A stretch of 56,384 nucleotides of DNA. It comes from Marinihelvus sp036351115 (GTDB lineage Bacteria; Pseudomonadota; Gammaproteobacteria; Xanthomonadales; SZUA-36). Below the pieces are notes generated by a model that was not told the DNA's origin, searched no databases, and saw nothing but the letters and a program-made list of their open reading frames with translations. Location of the stretch: contig JAZBOL010000019.1 in the NCBI GenBank assembly GCA_036351115.1, forward strand, positions 1 to 56,384, in the 5' to 3' direction. The translations under genes and the position numbers were made by a program. This document shows positions 1 through 8,572 of this stretch, piece after piece (within the stretch, counting starts at the first letter, position 1; every line of letters starts with the position of its first letter).

Positions 1-2220
1 CTCAGTTACTCGCACCAGGATTCCCGGTGGGCCGGCTGGCTGCATCGCGCCCTGGAAAACTATCGAATCCCTTCACGCATCGCGGCGACCCGGAGCGCAA
101 CCGAGCTTCGGCTCAAGCCGATCTTTCGCGACCGGGATGAACTGGCCTCGGCGGCCGATCTGTCCGCCACCATTCGCGACGCCCTCGCCGAGTCCGAATA
201 CCTGATCGTCATCTGCTCCCGGCAAGCGGCCCAATCCCGGTGGGTCAACCAGGAAATCGAGGAATTCATCCGCCTGGGGCGCATGGGCAAGATTCTCTGT
301 TTTGCGCTCGATGATCCCAGCGAATGCCGGCCTGCGGCACTGTCCGACGTGGAGTCCCTGGCCGCCGATGTTCGGCCCGAGGCCGATGGCCGCAACGGGG
401 CCAAGCTGAAGCTCATCGCGGGGCTGCTGGGCCTGCGCTATGACGACCTGGTGCAGCGCGATGCAGCCCGTCGACAGCGTCGGCTTGCCACGATCGCGGC
501 TCTCGCCCTGGCAGGAATCGCCCTGACCTCCGGTTTGGCCATCTACGCGACCGTGCAACGTCAGAACGCGATTGCCGAGCGCTTACGCGCCGAGGCCATC
601 AACGACTACCTGGTGCAGGAGATGCTCGGTGCGCCGGACCCGGCGGTGGACGGGACCGAGGTCAAGGTGGTCGACGTGCTGGACCGGGCTGCGGCCGGCC
701 TGGAAACGGCCTTTGCGGGTCAGCCTGAACTGGAAGCCGATCTGCGCTTTACGCTCGCCGTCACCTACCGCGGCCTGGGTCTGTACGAGCGATCGGAAGC
801 ACAGGCGGCGGCAGCGCACGAATTGCGCACCGAGCTGTACGGGCCGGACCACCTGGAGACCCTGCTGGCCCTCGACCGCCTGGGCCGCGCCCAGTTTCAC
901 CTGGATCGAAATGACCAGGCGATCGAAACGCTCACCACCGCGGCCGACGGAATCGTTCGTGACCTGGGGCCGGATGCACGCGCATCGCTCGAGGCTCGTG
1001 CCGCCCTGGCCGGGGCCTATGCACGGAGCGGTGACTACCGGACGGCTGCAACGATACAAAGCGAGATACTCGCCAAGCGAAGAGCCATTTACGGCGAACT
1101 CGACAAGGAAACCATCGAGGAGACGATCAACCTGGCCAATATCCGTTCCAACCTCGGGGAAACGGACGCGGCGCAGCAGCTGTTCCTGGACGTCCTCGAG
1201 GGTCTGGCGAAAACCGGGCGCGACGATGATCAGGCGGGAATCCTCGCCCTGACCGGGCTGAGCCTCGTCCACTCGGACCGGGGCGAGTACGACATGGCGG
1301 AAGACTATGCGCGCCGGGCCCTGGCATCGGCGACCCGCGTGTATGGTGAGGACCACCCGGAAACCATTGGCATGCGCTCGAACCTGGCCAATGCGATCCG
1401 GTTTGACGGGCGGTACGCGGAGGCACTGCCGATCCTCCGGGAGGTGCTTGCGCAGCTCCGGGCGCAGCTGGGAGACCAGAACCAGGTCACGATGGCCGCG
1501 GCGCATGATGTCGCGGGGACGCTCGTCCGCATGGGACAGCACGAGGAAGCCGAGCGCATTCACCGGGAGAATCTCGACAATCGCCGCCGCGCGATGGGCC
1601 CCCGGTCCCTGTCGGTCGCCAGTACGCTCGGTGGTCTCGGCATCGTCTACTCCAACACGGACCGATGGACCGAGGCCATCGAGAGTCTGACCGAGGCGCT
1701 GGCCATACTCCGGGACAAGGTGGGCGACGGGCATCCGGAATACGCAACCACCCTTTCAAACATCGCCAGGGCCTACGAACGTTCCGGAGACTTTCAAAGC
1801 GCAGCACTCGCCCTGCGCGAGCTCGTCGTGATCGACACCCGGGCCGTTGGCGCCACGCACCGGTGGGTGATGAACGATTACCGGAGCCTCATCGAGGTGC
1901 TGGTTCGGGTCGACGCTGAAGAAGCCGAATCCTTCGCCCGGGAGCGGCTGGAGATCACCAATGAGCACTTTGCGGACGACGACCCTATCCACCTGGAAAG
2001 CATGGCGCTCCTGGGCATGACCCTTAGCGAGCAGCGCAAATTCAGCGAGGCGGAATCGCTGGTCGTTCCGGCCTATGAAGCCCTGTCCGACTCGGTGGGT
2101 ATGGAGGACCGCCGGACCAATGACGCCCTGGCCTACGTGATTCGTCTGTACCAGTTGATGGAACGGCCCGAGGTTGTGGAGAAATACCAGGCTTTGACAG
2201 ACCAGCGGGAAGCGGAGTGA
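1..2220 (+). CDS. TIR domain-transmembrane-TPR protein (5' end cut by window)
   Basis: The frame is open from base 1, so the start lies upstream; 739 residues are visible. Residues 1-100 read as a TIR_2-type domain: SYSHQD near the edge, then FRDRDELASAADLS, then SRWVNQEIEEF, where W81 and E85 form the WxxxE motif holding the catalytic glutamate of NADase-type TIR domains. A hydrophobic segment at about 162-183 follows, after a basic RRQRR stretch. The rest is a long array of TPR_10/TPR_12 repeats with kinesin-light-chain-like phrases such as YGEDHPET. Known TIR proteins either cleave NAD+ or act as adaptors; here the TIR part would sit on the cytosolic side of a membrane anchor and the TPRs on the other side. 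Function is inferred. No defence genes are visible on the right; the left flank is unseen. The gene converges on der. Confidence 0.85.
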   Translation, partial: LSYSHQDSRWAGWLHRALENYRIPSRIAATRSATELRLKPIFRDRDELASAADLSATIRDALAESEYLIVICSRQAAQSRWVNQEIEEFIRLGRMGKILCFALDDPSECRPAALSDVESLAADVRPEADGRNGAKLKLIAGLLGLRYDDLVQRDAARRQRRLATIAALALAGIALTSGLAIYATVQRQNAIAERLRAEAINDYLVQEMLGAPDPAVDGTEVKVVDVLDRAAAGLETAFAGQPELEADLRFTLAVTYRGLGLYERSEAQAAAAHELRTELYGPDHLETLLALDRLGRAQFHLDRNDQAIETLTTAADGIVRDLGPDARASLEARAALAGAYARSGDYRTAATIQSEILAKRRAIYGELDKETIEETINLANIRSNLGETDAAQQLFLDVLEGLAKTGRDDDQAGILALTGLSLVHSDRGEYDMAEDYARRALASATRVYGEDHPETIGMRSNLANAIRFDGRYAEALPILREVLAQLRAQLGDQNQVTMAAAHDVAGTLVRMGQHEEAERIHRENLDNRRRAMGPRSLSVASTLGGLGIVYSNTDRWTEAIESLTEALAILRDKVGDGHPEYATTLSNIARAYERSGDFQSAALALRELVVIDTRAVGATHRWVMNDYRSLIEVLVRVDAEEAESFARERLEITNEHFADDDPIHLESMALLGMTLSEQRKFSEAESLVVPAYEALSDSVGMEDRRTNDALAYVIRLYQLMERPEVVEKYQALTDQREAE

Positions 2221-2247
2221 GCATCCGCCGGATCGGACGGACGCGGC

Positions 2248-3651
2248 TCAGCGACGCTTCGCTTTCTTCCGGTCCGCGAACTGCTTCAGGCGCTTGCGCT
2301 TGCGCAGCTGGCGGTCCGTGAGGGTGTTTTTGCGGTCCTGGTAGGGGTTTCCACCCCCGCGAAACTCCAGGCGGACGGGGGTGCCCACCAGGCGGAAGGC
2401 CTTGATGAAGGTGTTTTCCAGGTAGCGCTTGTAGGAATCGGGGATCGTATCCGTGCGGTTGCCGTGAATGATGATGCGCGGGGGAATCTTGCCGCCCATG
2501 TGCGCGTAGCGCAGGCGCGCCGTGCGGCCCTGGGACATGGGCGGCTGGTGGGCCTCGAAGGCCTGCTGGAGCACGCGAGTCAGCTCCGGCGTGGGGATGT
2601 CCCGGGTGGCGCTGGTCCAGGCCTCGTTCACGGCCTTCATGAGCAGGTCCATGCCCGTGCCGTGGAGCGCGGAAATGCGGATCCGGCGGGCCCAGGGTAC
2701 GAACTGAAGCTTGCGGTCCAGGGTCGCCAGCACCTGCTCCCGATGGTCCGGATCCAGGTTGTCCCACTTGTTCACCGCGATGACGAGTCCGCGTCCCTGC
2801 TCCAGCACGTGCGAGAGGAGCGTCAGGTCCTGGTCCGTCAGGCCCTCCTGCCCGTCGAGCATGAGCAGCACGACGTGGGCCCGCTCGATGGCCTGGAGCG
2901 CCTTGACCACGCTGAATTTTTCCACCGCCTCGTGCACCCGGGCCCGGCGCCGCACGCCGGCCGTGTCGATCAATTGATAGGCGATGCCATCACGTTCGTA
3001 GTCCACCGCGATCGTGTCCCGCGTCGTACCCGGCATGTCGAAGGCCATGACCCGCTCTTCGCCGAGCAGACGATTCACCAGGGTGGACTTGCCCACGTTC
3101 GGGCGGCCCAGGATCGCCAGGCGGCGCCGGTCGTCGTCCTCGTCTTCCGGCTCCTCGTAGGGCGGCAGCTGGTCCTCCACCGCGCGCATGAGCAGGTCGA
3201 GCCCCCGGCGGTGGGCGGCCGCGACGGGAATGGGGTCTCCGAAACCGAGGGCCGCAAATTCGGCGAGGGAAATATCCGTGTTCGTGCCGTCGGTCTTGTT
3301 GGCGACGAGCAGCACCGGCCGGTTTTCCCGGCGCAGGGTCTCCACCACCTCCTCGTCGGCGGCGGTCAGGCCGTCACGGGCGCTGACCACGAACAGCACC
3401 AGGGTGGACTCCTCGATGGCCTGCAGCACCTGCTGCGCCGTGAGGTAATCGATGCCCTCGGCGCCGCCCACGAGGCCGCCCGTATCGACGAGCACGCAGG
3501 GCTGCTGCCCCACACGGGAGATACCGTACTGCCGGTCACGGGTCACGCCCGGCATGTCCGCCACCAGCGCGTCCCGGGTCCGCGTCAGCGCATTGAACAG
3601 GGTCGATTTGCCGACGTTCGGCCGCCCGACGATGGAGACGACCGGGAGCAC
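2248..3651 (-). CDS. der: ribosome biogenesis GTPase Der (EngA)
   Basis: Double-GTPase that helps mature the 50S ribosomal subunit in the cytoplasm. The 467-residue protein has two tandem G domains, each with a GRPNVGKST P-loop (residues 9-17 and about 181-190), DMPGVTRD/DMPGTTRD switch regions, NKTD and NKWD guanine-binding motifs, and a C-terminal KH-like domain with a Lys/Arg tail ending KKAKRR. Length is normal for the family. The start is a GTG, three bases after the bamB stop; the P-loop at residue 9 supports it. It is the last gene of the minus-strand run rlmN-pilF-rodZ-hisS-yfgM-bamB-der, the usual gammaproteobacterial order. Confidence 0.97.
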   Translation of the reverse strand: MLPVVSIVGRPNVGKSTLFNALTRTRDALVADMPGVTRDRQYGISRVGQQPCVLVDTGGLVGGAEGIDYLTAQQVLQAIEESTLVLFVVSARDGLTAADEEVVETLRRENRPVLLVANKTDGTNTDISLAEFAALGFGDPIPVAAAHRRGLDLLMRAVEDQLPPYEEPEDEDDDRRRLAILGRPNVGKSTLVNRLLGEERVMAFDMPGTTRDTIAVDYERDGIAYQLIDTAGVRRRARVHEAVEKFSVVKALQAIERAHVVLLMLDGQEGLTDQDLTLLSHVLEQGRGLVIAVNKWDNLDPDHREQVLATLDRKLQFVPWARRIRISALHGTGMDLLMKAVNEAWTSATRDIPTPELTRVLQQAFEAHQPPMSQGRTARLRYAHMGGKIPPRIIIHGNRTDTIPDSYKRYLENTFIKAFRLVGTPVRLEFRGGGNPYQDRKNTLTDRQLRKRKRLKQFADRKKAKRR

Positions 3652-3654
3652 GAC

Positions 3655-4833
3655 TCAGGACGCCGGCGTGGGCCGGTAAGCGACGAGGTCGCCCTTGCGG
3701 GTGTAAACGAACAGCGTGTCACCGATGACCAGCGGAGCTCCGGTGAAGCCCTTGCCGCCGACCTTGGTACGGCCGGCGAAGTTGCCGTCGTCGAGGTGCA
3801 TCCAGTGGAGGTAGCCTTCCGCATCACCCACCACCACGTACTCGTCGATGAACACGGGCCGCGTCAGGCCGCGGTTGGTGAGGGCGTCCTGCTTCCACAA
3901 AGTGCTCCCGTTACGGCGGTCGAGCAGCCAGACGCTGCCCTCCCGGTCGCTGACCGCCAGGTTGGTCCGGGCGACGGTCACGCCCGTGGCCGAAGCGATG
4001 TCCTTGAACCACAGCAGGCGACCGGAGTCCGCCGCCATGGAGCTGAGGCGATTCTTGTAGCTGGAGACGAGCAGGTCGGAGGCCACGAACACCATTTCAC
4101 CGTCCACGTCCGCCAGGCGGTCGAGCTCCGTTCGGCCCTCACGGGTGGCGACGGCTTCTTCCCAGAGCAGCGCGCCGTCTTCCAGGCGCAGGGCGACCAC
4201 TTCTCCCCCGTCGTAGCCGATGTAGGCGATGCCGGCGCGGATCACCGGGTTGGCGTTGCCGCGCAGGGTCAGCAGGGGCACGGAGCGGTCGTAGACCCAG
4301 AGCCGCCGGCCGTTGTTCTCGTCCAGGCCGAACACGCGGCCGTCGATGGAACGAATCACCACGACGCCGTCACCCACCGCCGGCGCAGCGAGCACCTCGG
4401 AGGACACGCGGGCGATCCAGAGCGGCGTGCCCGTGTCCGCCTGGAACGCGTGGATCTCGCCGTTCTCCGTGCCCATGATCACGAGCTGGTTGGACAGGCC
4501 TGGCCCACCGCTGAAGGGCAGCTCGGTCTTGAGCTCCCAGTTCACGGCGCCGGAGGCGGCATCCACGGAGGACAGGCGGCCCTTGTAATCGGCCACCCAG
4601 AACGTGCCGTTGCGGTACGCCGGCCGCAGCTGCTGCTTGCGCTTGTCCGTGCCCTTGCCCAGGTCCCGGGACCAGACCTTGTCGGCTTCCGTGCTGGGCT
4701 CGAACTCCACCAGCTCCGCCGGGTCGCCCGGCTTGGGGTCGCCGGCGAACCAGCCCTTGATGGTGCTGCAGCCCGCCAGGCTGAAGGCCAGCAGCAGGAC
4801 CAGGAGACGTGCGAGAACCGGCCGAACCCTCAT
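3655..4833 (-). CDS. bamB: outer membrane assembly lipoprotein BamB
   Basis: Lipoprotein subunit of the BAM complex, which inserts beta-barrel proteins into the outer membrane; it acts on the periplasmic face. The 392-residue product begins with a lipoprotein signal ending LAGC, so Cys22 is the predicted lipidated residue. The rest is a run of PQQ-like beta-propeller repeats, with repeated phrases such as DAASGAVNWELKT and DTGTPLWIARV. Length matches E. coli BamB. Its ATG shares one base with the yfgM stop, and its own stop is three bases before der, so these genes are translated as one unit. Confidence 0.96.
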   Translation of the reverse strand: MRVRPVLARLLVLLLAFSLAGCSTIKGWFAGDPKPGDPAELVEFEPSTEADKVWSRDLGKGTDKRKQQLRPAYRNGTFWVADYKGRLSSVDAASGAVNWELKTELPFSGGPGLSNQLVIMGTENGEIHAFQADTGTPLWIARVSSEVLAAPAVGDGVVVIRSIDGRVFGLDENNGRRLWVYDRSVPLLTLRGNANPVIRAGIAYIGYDGGEVVALRLEDGALLWEEAVATREGRTELDRLADVDGEMVFVASDLLVSSYKNRLSSMAADSGRLLWFKDIASATGVTVARTNLAVSDREGSVWLLDRRNGSTLWKQDALTNRGLTRPVFIDEYVVVGDAEGYLHWMHLDDGNFAGRTKVGGKGFTGAPLVIGDTLFVYTRKGDLVAYRPTPAS

Positions 4834-5492
4834 CAGGACTCTTCCGTGGCCATCTCGGCGGACCCGCCGAGGGCCTGGATCTTCATCTCGAGGAGCGGCC
4901 GGTAGCCGACGCCGTCATCGCCCAGCGCGAGCGCGTTGCGGTACGCGGCCAGCGCCGCCTCGGACTCGCCCCGGGCCTTGTGGACGTCACCCCGAAGTTC
5001 CTCGAAGCGACTCTCGAATCCCGTGGTGCTGGTGGCGCCGTCGATCAGCGCGAGCGCCTTGTCCGTGTCACCCTTGTCCAGGTACAGGCGCGCCAGGCGC
5101 TCCTGGATGATGGTCTTGACCGGGGCGGGTTCTGCAGACGGCAGGGCCCCTTCGAGCAGGGAGATCGCCAGGTCCACCTGGTCCACCTCCACCCGCGCGG
5201 CCGCCATCTGCAATGCGGCGAGGGGTGTGTAGGCACTGCTGGCGTAGTTGTTTTTCAGCACGTCGTAATTGGCCACCGCGTCATCGAGACGATCTTCCTG
5301 GAGCAATTCGAGCAGGGTTTCGTACTCGCCCGAGGCCTGCTTGGCCTTATTCTCGTCCCAGACCTGCCACTGCTTGAACCCGAACAGTCCCCCGAAGGCC
5401 AGGACCAGTCCCATGACGATGGCGCCGCCGTTCTCGCGGAGCCAGCCTTTGACGCGTTCGCTTTGTTCGTGTGAGTCGTAAACTTCAACCAT
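4833..5492 (-). CDS. yfgM: YfgM family TPR membrane protein
   Basis: Inner-membrane protein of the YfgM family (TPR_21), reported in E. coli to associate with the Sec translocon and the periplasmic chaperone PpiD. The 219-residue product has a short cytosolic N-terminus (MVEVYDSHEQSERVKGW), one hydrophobic helix at about residues 23-40 and a periplasmic TPR-like region. Length and layout are typical. It sits between hisS and bamB, as in E. coli, with a one-base TGATG overlap into bamB and a 44-base gap after hisS. Confidence 0.93.
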   Translation of the reverse strand: MVEVYDSHEQSERVKGWLRENGGAIVMGLVLAFGGLFGFKQWQVWDENKAKQASGEYETLLELLQEDRLDDAVANYDVLKNNYASSAYTPLAALQMAAARVEVDQVDLAISLLEGALPSAEPAPVKTIIQERLARLYLDKGDTDKALALIDGATSTTGFESRFEELRGDVHKARGESEAALAAYRNALALGDDGVGYRPLLEMKIQALGGSAEMATEES

Positions 5493-5536
5493 GATTCATT
5501 GCTCTCGGCGGCCGCACGGACCGCGCTTCCTTTCCG

Positions 5537-6811
5537 TTAATCTTCGTCCAGCCAGGATTCCAGCCAGTCGTCCACGTCGTCCCAGTCCAGGGTGCTCTGC
5601 GGTCGATCCTCCCGCAGGAACTTCACCGACACCTCCCGGGCTTCGACCTCGTCGTCACCGAGAATCAGCGCGAGGGGAGCGCCACTGCGATCAGCGCGCT
5701 TGAACTGGGACTTGAAACTGCCCTGCCCCGCATTGCAGACAAGGCGCAGGCCGGGCACGCGGCTCCGCAGCTGTTCCGCGAGCGCCATGCCTTCCCGCTT
5801 GGCCGCCTCGCCGGCCAGAACCAGGTAGCCGTGCGGCGTTTCGCTTTCCGTGCCGCCCGCCTGCTCCATGAGCGCGACCAGGCGCTCCATCCCCATGGCG
5901 AAACCGGTGGCCGGCCAGGGCTTGCCACCCTGCAATTCGACCAGTCCGTCGTAGCGTCCGCCGGCACACACGGTGCCCTGGGCGCCGAGATCATCGGTCA
6001 CCCACTCGAACACGGCATGACAGTAGTAGTCGAGACCACGCACCAGCCTGGGATTCAGCGTGTAACCGATTCCCAGGCGCGCCAGGTAGTCGAGCAACCC
6101 ATCGAAAAAACGACGGGATTCGTCGCCCAGGAAGTCGGTCAGCACCGGCGCCTCCTGCAGAAGGGCCTGCACGGACTCGTCCTTGCTGTCGAGAATACGC
6201 AACGGGTTGCGTTCCAGGCGTTCGGCGCTGGCACTGTCCAGCTGGTCCCGGTGCTGCCCCATGAAGGTCGTAAGGGCTTCCCGGTAACGGGCACGCTCCT
6301 CGGCGTTGCCGAGGGAATTCAGTTCAAGCCGGATGTTCCCGAGGCCCAGCTGGCGCCAGATGCGCTCTCCCATGGCCAGCAATTCGGCGTCCACATCCGG
6401 CCCTTCCGCCCCGAACACCTCCGCGCCGACCTGGTGGAACTGGCGGGTGCGGCCTTTCTGGGGTCGCTCGTGGCGGAACATGGGTCCGCGATACCAGAGC
6501 CGCTCCGGCGCCCCGTAAAGCAGGCCGTTCTGCAGCGCGGCGCGCACCAGCCCGGCCGTGCCTTCCGGACGCAGGCTCAGGCTCTCGCCGTTGCGGTCGT
6601 CGAAGGTGTACATCTCCTTCTCCACGACGTCCGTGGCCTGGCCGATGGCCCGGGTAAAGACTTCGGTCTTCTCCAGCACGGGCATGCGGATTTCCTGGAA
6701 GCCGTACTGGCCGAGCACATCCGCCACGACCTGCTCGAGCCGGTGCCACAGCGGCATCTCCGCGGGCAGGATGTCGTGCATCCCGCGAATGCTCTGCGCG
6801 GTGCGATTCAT
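5537..6811 (-). CDS. hisS: histidyl-tRNA synthetase
   Basis: Class II aminoacyl-tRNA synthetase charging tRNA-His in the cytoplasm. The 424-residue product shows motif 2 (LRPEGTAGLVRA followed by YRGPMFRHERPQKGR), the histidine-specific LVRGLDYYCHAVFEW block, and motif 3 (GFAMGMERLVALM), then a C-terminal anticodon-binding domain. Length matches the bacterial enzyme. The start ATG overlaps the rodZ stop as ATGA. In many gammaproteobacteria ispG lies between rodZ and hisS; it is absent here. Confidence 0.97.
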   Translation of the reverse strand: MNRTAQSIRGMHDILPAEMPLWHRLEQVVADVLGQYGFQEIRMPVLEKTEVFTRAIGQATDVVEKEMYTFDDRNGESLSLRPEGTAGLVRAALQNGLLYGAPERLWYRGPMFRHERPQKGRTRQFHQVGAEVFGAEGPDVDAELLAMGERIWRQLGLGNIRLELNSLGNAEERARYREALTTFMGQHRDQLDSASAERLERNPLRILDSKDESVQALLQEAPVLTDFLGDESRRFFDGLLDYLARLGIGYTLNPRLVRGLDYYCHAVFEWVTDDLGAQGTVCAGGRYDGLVELQGGKPWPATGFAMGMERLVALMEQAGGTESETPHGYLVLAGEAAKREGMALAEQLRSRVPGLRLVCNAGQGSFKSQFKRADRSGAPLALILGDDEVEAREVSVKFLREDRPQSTLDWDDVDDWLESWLDED

Positions 6812-7731
6812 GATTCGGGCGCCGCTTCCTGCTGCGCCGCGTCAACCCGGCTTTGCGCCGACGGGGATCCGTTCGCGTCCGGTGCTGGCGCCAGCGCGGG
6901 CTCGAGCAGCAGTCGCGCCACGTCCTCGCGCGTGAACGGTTCCAGCGCCACCGCCTCTCCGTCCAGCGTCAGGCGAACGGCGGACGCCCGGCCCAGGGAA
7001 ATCCGGAACGGGCCGGTACCGCGGTAGGCGCGGCGTTCACCACCGCGCACGAGATCCTGTTCCAGCCGCTCGTCACCGTCGAAAACCTCCACCCAGGAGT
7101 CGGCCGAGGTTTCGAGTTCGAGGAGGTGCTCGCCGCCGGCCAGTGCCGCCTGCGTTCGCCGGGTAGCGTTCAGTGCCTCCCAGGCCCGGGCGCCGGCATC
7201 CGCCGTGCGGCTGCCGCCGGGGGCATGGAGGGACTCGAGCCCGCCCATGGAGGCGTTGACCGGACCGCCATCGACCGCGGGAATCGGCCCGGGGACCGGG
7301 GCAAGCTCGCGGTTGTCGCTGACCTCCACGGGGGCCATGCGAGCCGCCTCGTGGGCGATCTGCCAGGCGAGCGTGCCGACGAGCAGACTCGCGAGCAGGT
7401 AGCTCGCGACCCGCAGCCAGCGCTCGGTGGACTGGACGCGGGGCTGGGTCTCAAAGACGGTCTTGACGGGCGCCGGCGTCACGTCGAGCTGGGCCAGGAG
7501 CCGGGCTTCGCTTTCCTGGTCGACCTCGAGAAGCGCCAGGTAACGCTTCAGGAATCCCTTGCGATAGACCGGGGCCAGGCCCCCTGCCTCACCGCTCTCC
7601 AGCGCCTCGATGATCCTCGGCTGGCAACGCAGCCGGGTCGCCACGTCAGCGACCGACCAGCCCCGGGCTTCGCGAAGGTGGATGAGATCGGTGCAGGCGT
7701 CCAGGGGCCAGAGAGAGGGCTGCTCAGTCAT
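6808..7731 (-). CDS. rodZ: cytoskeleton protein RodZ
   Basis: Bitopic membrane protein that links MreB to the cell-wall elongation machinery. The 307-residue product has an N-terminal HTH_25 domain (about 14-80, including LREARGWSVADVATRL), a single transmembrane helix at about 107-126, a Pro/Gly-rich linker, and the C-terminal DUF4115 domain (SADSWVEVFDGDERL...) that lies in the periplasm. Length and domain order are standard. It follows pilF by seven bases and overlaps hisS by four. Confidence 0.94.
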   Translation of the reverse strand: MTEQPSLWPLDACTDLIHLREARGWSVADVATRLRCQPRIIEALESGEAGGLAPVYRKGFLKRYLALLEVDQESEARLLAQLDVTPAPVKTVFETQPRVQSTERWLRVASYLLASLLVGTLAWQIAHEAARMAPVEVSDNRELAPVPGPIPAVDGGPVNASMGGLESLHAPGGSRTADAGARAWEALNATRRTQAALAGGEHLLELETSADSWVEVFDGDERLEQDLVRGGERRAYRGTGPFRISLGRASAVRLTLDGEAVALEPFTREDVARLLLEPALAPAPDANGSPSAQSRVDAAQQEAAPES

Positions 7732-7738
7732 CGCGGAA

Positions 7739-8572
7739 TCAACCGGTCGTCCTGCCGCGCTGCTGCAGTTCGGCCGCCTCGGGGGCGTTCGGGAACTGCT
7801 GCATCAATTCCAGCTGGTACGAGCGGGCGCCCTCGGGGTTGTTCAGCCCCGTCTCGATCCGGTAGCCGAGCAGCAGGCTCTCGGCGGACATCTCGGCGAC
7901 GCCGTCGTAACGCTGCAGGAACGCGCGTGCGCGCATCAGTTCGCCCTGTTCGTAGTTGAGGGCCGCGAGGGAGAACAAGGCATCCGGGAAGTTCGGGTCG
8001 TAGGCCAGGGACTGGCGCAGGTAGGTTTCTCCCTGCTGGAAATCGCCCCGCTGCACCGCACAGGAGCCGGCATTGGCCATGGCGACTTGCGGGGTCTGGT
8101 AGAACGGATCTTCCAGCGCCGCCAGGAAATAACGGTCGACCCGCTCGGGTTTACCGGTCCGGCAGAGAAACGCCCCGTAGTTGTTGTTCACATCGCCGTT
8201 GTCCGGTGCGGCGCGCACGGCGGCCTCGAAGTGCCTGCCCGCGTTCTGATCCTCGCCGAGGGTCTCGTAAAGCACCGCCAGCATGGTGTGCGCCGGGGCG
8301 TAGTCGTCATCGGACGCCACCGCGCGCTTGAGCTTTTCCATCGCGATCTCGTACTGGCCGCGGGTCATGTACTCACGGCCGAGCTGGGTGTTGAGCTCGG
8401 CGGCGCGCCGGCGATCATTCTCCTCCGGGCTGTCGCTGCCGGGCGTACTGGCGCAGCCGGCGAGCAGCACGGTCGCCAGCAGCATGGCGGCCAGCGCCCC
8501 CCGGAGGAACCCGGCGGGCGACGCCTTCGCTTCGGTGGCCGGTGACCGGCTGGATGTGGCCGGACGGGTCAC
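7739..8572 (-). CDS. pilW: type IV pilus biogenesis/stability lipoprotein PilW (PilF)
   Basis: Outer-membrane lipoprotein needed for assembly of the PilQ secretin in type IV pili. The 277-residue product has a lipoprotein signal (LLATVLLAGC, Cys40) and then TPR repeats covering most of the chain, including QLGREYMTRGQYEIAMEKL and NNYGAFLCRTGKPE, the signature of the PilW/PilF family. The start is a GTG that overlaps the rlmN stop as GTGA. The reading frame stays open further upstream over rlmN, but that extension is not protein-like. The region after the signal is slightly longer than in P. aeruginosa PilF. Confidence 0.93.
   Translation of the reverse strand: MTRPATSSRSPATEAKASPAGFLRGALAAMLLATVLLAGCASTPGSDSPEENDRRRAAELNTQLGREYMTRGQYEIAMEKLKRAVASDDDYAPAHTMLAVLYETLGEDQNAGRHFEAAVRAAPDNGDVNNNYGAFLCRTGKPERVDRYFLAALEDPFYQTPQVAMANAGSCAVQRGDFQQGETYLRQSLAYDPNFPDALFSLAALNYEQGELMRARAFLQRYDGVAEMSAESLLLGYRIETGLNNPEGARSYQLELMQQFPNAPEAAELQQRGRTTG

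Noticed and set aside
2464..4905. An 813-codon open frame on the plus strand opposite der and bamB
   Set aside because: It is antisense to two clearly identified genes, is full of His/Gln/Arg/Gly low-complexity sequence, and matches no family. Such frames are common in GC-rich DNA.
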